Shown here: one piece after another, positions 61,556 through 64,000 of the stretch | Layout of the letters: the number at the start of each line of letters is the position of its first letter | How positions within the stretch are numbered: the first letter of the stretch is position 1 | Assembly: GCA_029573235.1 (NCBI GenBank) | Contig: JAKQGX010000042.1 | Span: forward strand, 51,946-115,945 | Reading direction: 5' to 3' | DNA from: Bacteroidota bacterium | GTDB lineage: Bacteria; Bacteroidota; Bacteroidia; Chitinophagales; Chitinophagaceae | Length of the DNA stretch: 64,000 nucleotides | Made by a program: the position numbers and the translations under genes | The notes under the pieces: model-generated | Told to the model about the DNA's origin: nothing | Databases searched by the model: none | What the model saw: the letters and a program-made list of their open reading frames with translations, nothing else

Positions 61556-62845
61556 ATGAATAACAAGTTTACTATACTCCCCATACTGTTGTTGTCATTG
61601 CTTTTGGCAGGCTATATATGTTCTTTATTTTCGGTCATCAAGTTAAGCTCTGACTCCTTCGCATATATTGACGGGGCAAAAAATTTGCTCTTGCATCAGC
61701 AATACCGCTACGATGCCAATGCGGATAGTATTACCTATTTCCCTCCCTTGTATTCCATCGTACTGTCATTAGGCATGTGGGTGGGTGGCTTTACAGCTTT
61801 GCCGGTAGTTGTCGTCAATGCTATCCTATTTTGCTGGGGTATATGGCTTGTGTTGCGGTATCGAAGCAAGGATTTTTCAGCACCTGTTCCCTATTTGTTT
61901 TTCGCACTAATGGTGGTGCATACCATAGCTCAATATTCCGGTGGTGTTTTTTCAGAGGTGTTGTTCATCCCTTTATTTGTGGCTTGGTTAATCATGCAAG
62001 AAAGCAACAGCAGTAAAATATCTGCTCTACAAATTGCGTGGATTGCTTGCTTGGAAATCTTATTGGTAAGCACTCGCTATACCGGTATCTTGCTGATTGC
62101 ATCCTATTATCTGGCAATGTTGGCGATAGATTTTGCCAAGCACCGTCGTCTTTCCTTTTTGTGGAAGCATAACTATCTTTTTCGTTTTGTGGCACCAGTT
62201 GCAACACTGTTTTTTTTCATTTATCTCCGCAAGTATATTGGTGGCGGCGGCGCACAACATGTATTTGAAATAGGTTCCGGAAAATATGCCTTGTGGATGT
62301 ATCCGAAGCAGATGATTGAAGATATGGCTTCTTTTTTTGTAGGTGCGCCGTTTATCATCCTTTTGCATAAAGCGAAAGGGTCTTTGGTGGCATCCATTAC
62401 CATTCTTACTTTTTTTCTTTTGTTGTTTAAAGTGCGGATGAACCCACGTGTTGGGTTATTTCTGCTTTTGGCGGTTTGCGTACATGTATTGTTTTTGTAT
62501 AGTGTATGGGTAGATGATGGACTGTATGGACGTTACTTTTTGTGGCTTTACTTGACCGTTTTTTTGACAGCAAAAGTGGAAGCTCGTTTCCAACAATTTC
62601 CTGCTGTGAAGCCAGCCATTATGCTACTGTTGACGGTTTCCTTTTTGCTCAATGCAGCTAATAGTTATTATAAGGGAGTAAAGCTATCGGATAGTCCATC
62701 CTTTTCATATGTGATTCGATGGTCTGATCGATTTAAGACCGGTTATTTCAATTCCGATAAGGTTCATCCCCCCTCTTTCCAAATTACGGGGCACAATCGA
62801 TGGGTACAGAGCCCTTGCTATCCTTGGAATATCCAACGGAAATAA
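61556..62845 (+). CDS. Polytopic membrane protein, GT-C glycosyltransferase-like
   Basis: 429 residues with about ten or eleven membrane helices. After helix 1 comes SSDSFAYIDGAKNLLLHQQY followed by ADSITYFPPLYSIVLSLG, the DxxxY..PPLY arrangement seen in GT-C enzymes such as ArnT- and PMT-like transferases that use polyprenyl-phosphate sugars. A short soluble end (SVIRWSDRFKTGYF-like region onward) follows the last helix. The UbiA-family gene 64 bp downstream makes polyprenyl-phosphate-linked sugar in relatives, which fits. Specific function unknown. Confidence 0.72.
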   Translation: MNNKFTILPILLLSLLLAGYICSLFSVIKLSSDSFAYIDGAKNLLLHQQYRYDANADSITYFPPLYSIVLSLGMWVGGFTALPVVVVNAILFCWGIWLVLRYRSKDFSAPVPYLFFALMVVHTIAQYSGGVFSEVLFIPLFVAWLIMQESNSSKISALQIAWIACLEILLVSTRYTGILLIASYYLAMLAIDFAKHRRLSFLWKHNYLFRFVAPVATLFFFIYLRKYIGGGGAQHVFEIGSGKYALWMYPKQMIEDMASFFVGAPFIILLHKAKGSLVASITILTFFLLLFKVRMNPRVGLFLLLAVCVHVLFLYSVWVDDGLYGRYFLWLYLTVFLTAKVEARFQQFPAVKPAIMLLLTVSFLLNAANSYYKGVKLSDSPSFSYVIRWSDRFKTGYFNSDKVHPPSFQITGHNRWVQSPCYPWNIQRK

Positions 62846-62908
62846 AAGTTTCATTTATCGTATCGGTACTGCACTATTCATATTATTTTTACTGCAAAAC
62901 TATACCCC

Positions 62909-63805
62909 TTGACCAAAGCACTTATCCGACTCCTTCGACCCCAACAGTGAGCAAAAAATCTATTCATCTTTCTACCTCTTTTTTTTAGCGGTCATATAAA
63001 TGATTCAGCAAAACTCCTCAACTGTTTTTGGACGGCTGTGGGATTCTCCTTTTTAACAAGCGGAGTGTATTGTTTCAATGATATAATGGATGCCCCTGCT
63101 GACAAGTTGCATCCGACAAAAAAGCATCGCCCCATTGCTATGGGCATAGTTAGCAAGCAAAAGGCAGTAGTGCTCATGTTGCTGTTATGGACGGCAGGGT
63201 TTATGGTGTTGTTTGCAGCTACTGCTTCATGGTTAGTAACAGCTGTGGCAGGGGCTTATCTGCTATTGAATATTGCTTATTCCGTTCGCCTTAAAAACAT
63301 AGCTATTTTAGATGTCTTTATCATTTCCCTGGGCTTTGTTATTCGCTTGCTTTTGGGGGGGATTTCAGGATCCGTTACCTTGTCTCATTGGATTGTCATC
63401 ATGACGTTTTTGTTGTCACTGTTTCTAGCATTTGCCAAGCGTAGAGATGAAGTATTGATTCATAATAGAAATGGCATTATGGCACGTAGTAATATCGACC
63501 GATACAACATTGTTTTCTTAGATGCTGTATTACCTATTACAGCGTCTGTTGTAATCGTTTCTTACATTTTATACACTGTTTCAGAAGAGGTCATGCAGCG
63601 TTTTCAAAACCAGCATTTATACGTTACAGCTATTTTTGTGATTGGAGGTATTTTTCGATACTTACAGCTGACATTAATAGATTCTAAGAGCGGTAATCCT
63701 ACAGCAGTGTTGTTGCACGATCGTTTTATACAGGCTTGTTTGCTGGGCTGGATAACTACTTTTACCGTGATTATTTATTGGAAAGATGTAATGATGTTCA
63801 ATTAA
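62909..63805 (+). pseudogene. UbiA-family prenyltransferase (decaprenyl-phosphate phosphoribosyltransferase-like) interrupted by TGA
   Basis: Read in the frame of the track ORF, the sequence upstream continues the protein: TTG at 62909 gives MTKALIRLLRPQQ, then TGA at 62948-62950, then AKNLFIFLPLFFSGHINDSA and on to the first metal motif NDIMDAPAD. The family normally reads LRPxQWxKNxFIFxPLFFSG, so the TGA stands exactly where TGG (Trp) is expected. One stop is the only lesion; the remainder (about 280 residues, several helices, KHRPIA, AKRRDEV) is intact. The track's GTG start at 63038 would lose the first helix. It is a recent pseudogene, a sequencing error, or a read-through gene. The enzyme would move phosphoribose to decaprenyl phosphate. 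Confidence 0.8.
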
Positions 63806-63878
63806 GTTGGCAATAGTATTGCTATTATTTCATTGTAAAGCAAACTCTCGGCATACTAAATCACTATCCAAAAAACAC

Positions 63879-63908
63879 AAAAGCCGCCGAAAAATTTCGG
63901 CGGCTTTT
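63879..63908. terminator. Bidirectional terminator
   Basis: Perfect 14-bp stem AAAAGCCGCCGAAA / TTTCGGCGGCTTTT with a 2-nt gap between arms. It works for both the UbiA gene on the plus strand and the gene entering from the right on the minus strand. Confidence 0.9.
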
Positions 63909-63946
63909 GCATGGGTATTCAAAGCAGGTATGTTGTACCGGCTTGC

Positions 63947-64000
63947 TTATTGTTTGGTGATGCGGATGGTTTGCTGGTGGCGGTTGTCCACATATTTCAG
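63947..64000 (-). CDS. C-terminal end of a minus-strand gene (partial)
   Basis: The minus strand is open from the window edge to TAA at 63947-63949, giving LKYVDNRHQQTIRITKQ. The stop is 38 bp from the bidirectional terminator, as expected for a gene end. Too short to identify. Confidence 0.55.
   Translation of the reverse strand: MKYVDNRHQQTIRITKQ

Noticed and set aside
1-64000. CRISPR arrays, tRNA/rRNA genes, transposases, phage genes
   Set aside because: Looked for in gaps and in the ORF list; no spaced direct repeats, cloverleaf arms, rRNA segments or transposase/integrase proteins were recognised.

Overview
The window reads as chromosomal DNA of a Bacteroidota bacterium, most likely close to Chitinophagaceae. 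Signs seen in the sequence: repeated TAnnTTTG -7 promoter boxes just upstream of starts, two secreted proteins with type IX (Por) C-terminal sorting-type tails, a Bat-type VWA/TPR protein, DarA/DarB (flexirubin/dialkylresorcinol-type) genes, a futalosine hydrolase (futalosine menaquinone route), and a dcw cell-wall cluster without ddl but with a short FtsL-like gene. Gene content is dense and mostly housekeeping; no prophage, transposase, CRISPR array, tRNA or rRNA was recognised.

Layout. 1-7 kb: the C-terminal part of a DUF4175-like coiled-coil protein, a small membrane protein, an apparently inserted toxin-antitoxin cassette bounded by an attC-like inverted repeat, the darB-darA pair, and rpmI-rplT (L35-L20). 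7-17 kb: rluE, a BatB-BatC fusion, a glycosyltransferase, a YceI lipoprotein, a PNPOx-like protein, a TPR histidine kinase, a serine hydrolase and an ACP phosphodiesterase, mostly on the minus strand. 17-33 kb: one long plus-strand dcw operon, mraZ-rsmH-ftsL-ftsI-murE-mraY-murD-ftsW-murG-murC-ftsQ-ftsA-ftsZ, which makes UDP-MurNAc-pentapeptide and lipid II and assembles the divisome; a 10-bp-period repeat overlaps its promoter and looks like the MraZ operator. 33-47 kb: a phosphohexomutase, a secreted adhesin-like protein and an M43-like metalloprotease, a LOG-family protein, a SpmA/SpmB-type membrane protein, pssA, dnaN, an M3 peptidase and a PepSY membrane protein. 47-56.5 kb: an FkbM methyltransferase, a POT peptide transporter, and a minus-strand exopolysaccharide operon (Wza-like, Wzc-like tyrosine kinase, ABC exporter, glycosyltransferase). 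56.5-64 kb: an AT-rich gap with clustered DnaA boxes (candidate oriC), a DsbA/SpxH-like protein, a QueD-like enzyme, mqnB, the rpsF-rpsR-rplI operon with a structured leader, an AraC regulator, a GT-C-like membrane protein and a UbiA-family gene broken by one in-frame TGA.

Most notable items: (1) the TA cassette with attC-like end and matching boundary motif; (2) the UbiA-family gene whose conserved Trp codon is TGA; (3) the candidate replication origin at 56.5 kb; (4) the mraZ operator repeats; (5) a shared 23-bp promoter on two ribosomal operons and a possible S6:S18 leader; (6) the BatB-BatC fusion that keeps an internal signal peptide. Several track starts (rpmI, murD, phosphohexomutase, PepSY, AraC, YceI) were moved downstream, mainly because a promoter box or an upstream stop lies inside the longer ORF. 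All functional assignments are by eye from motifs and family memory; no searches were run.
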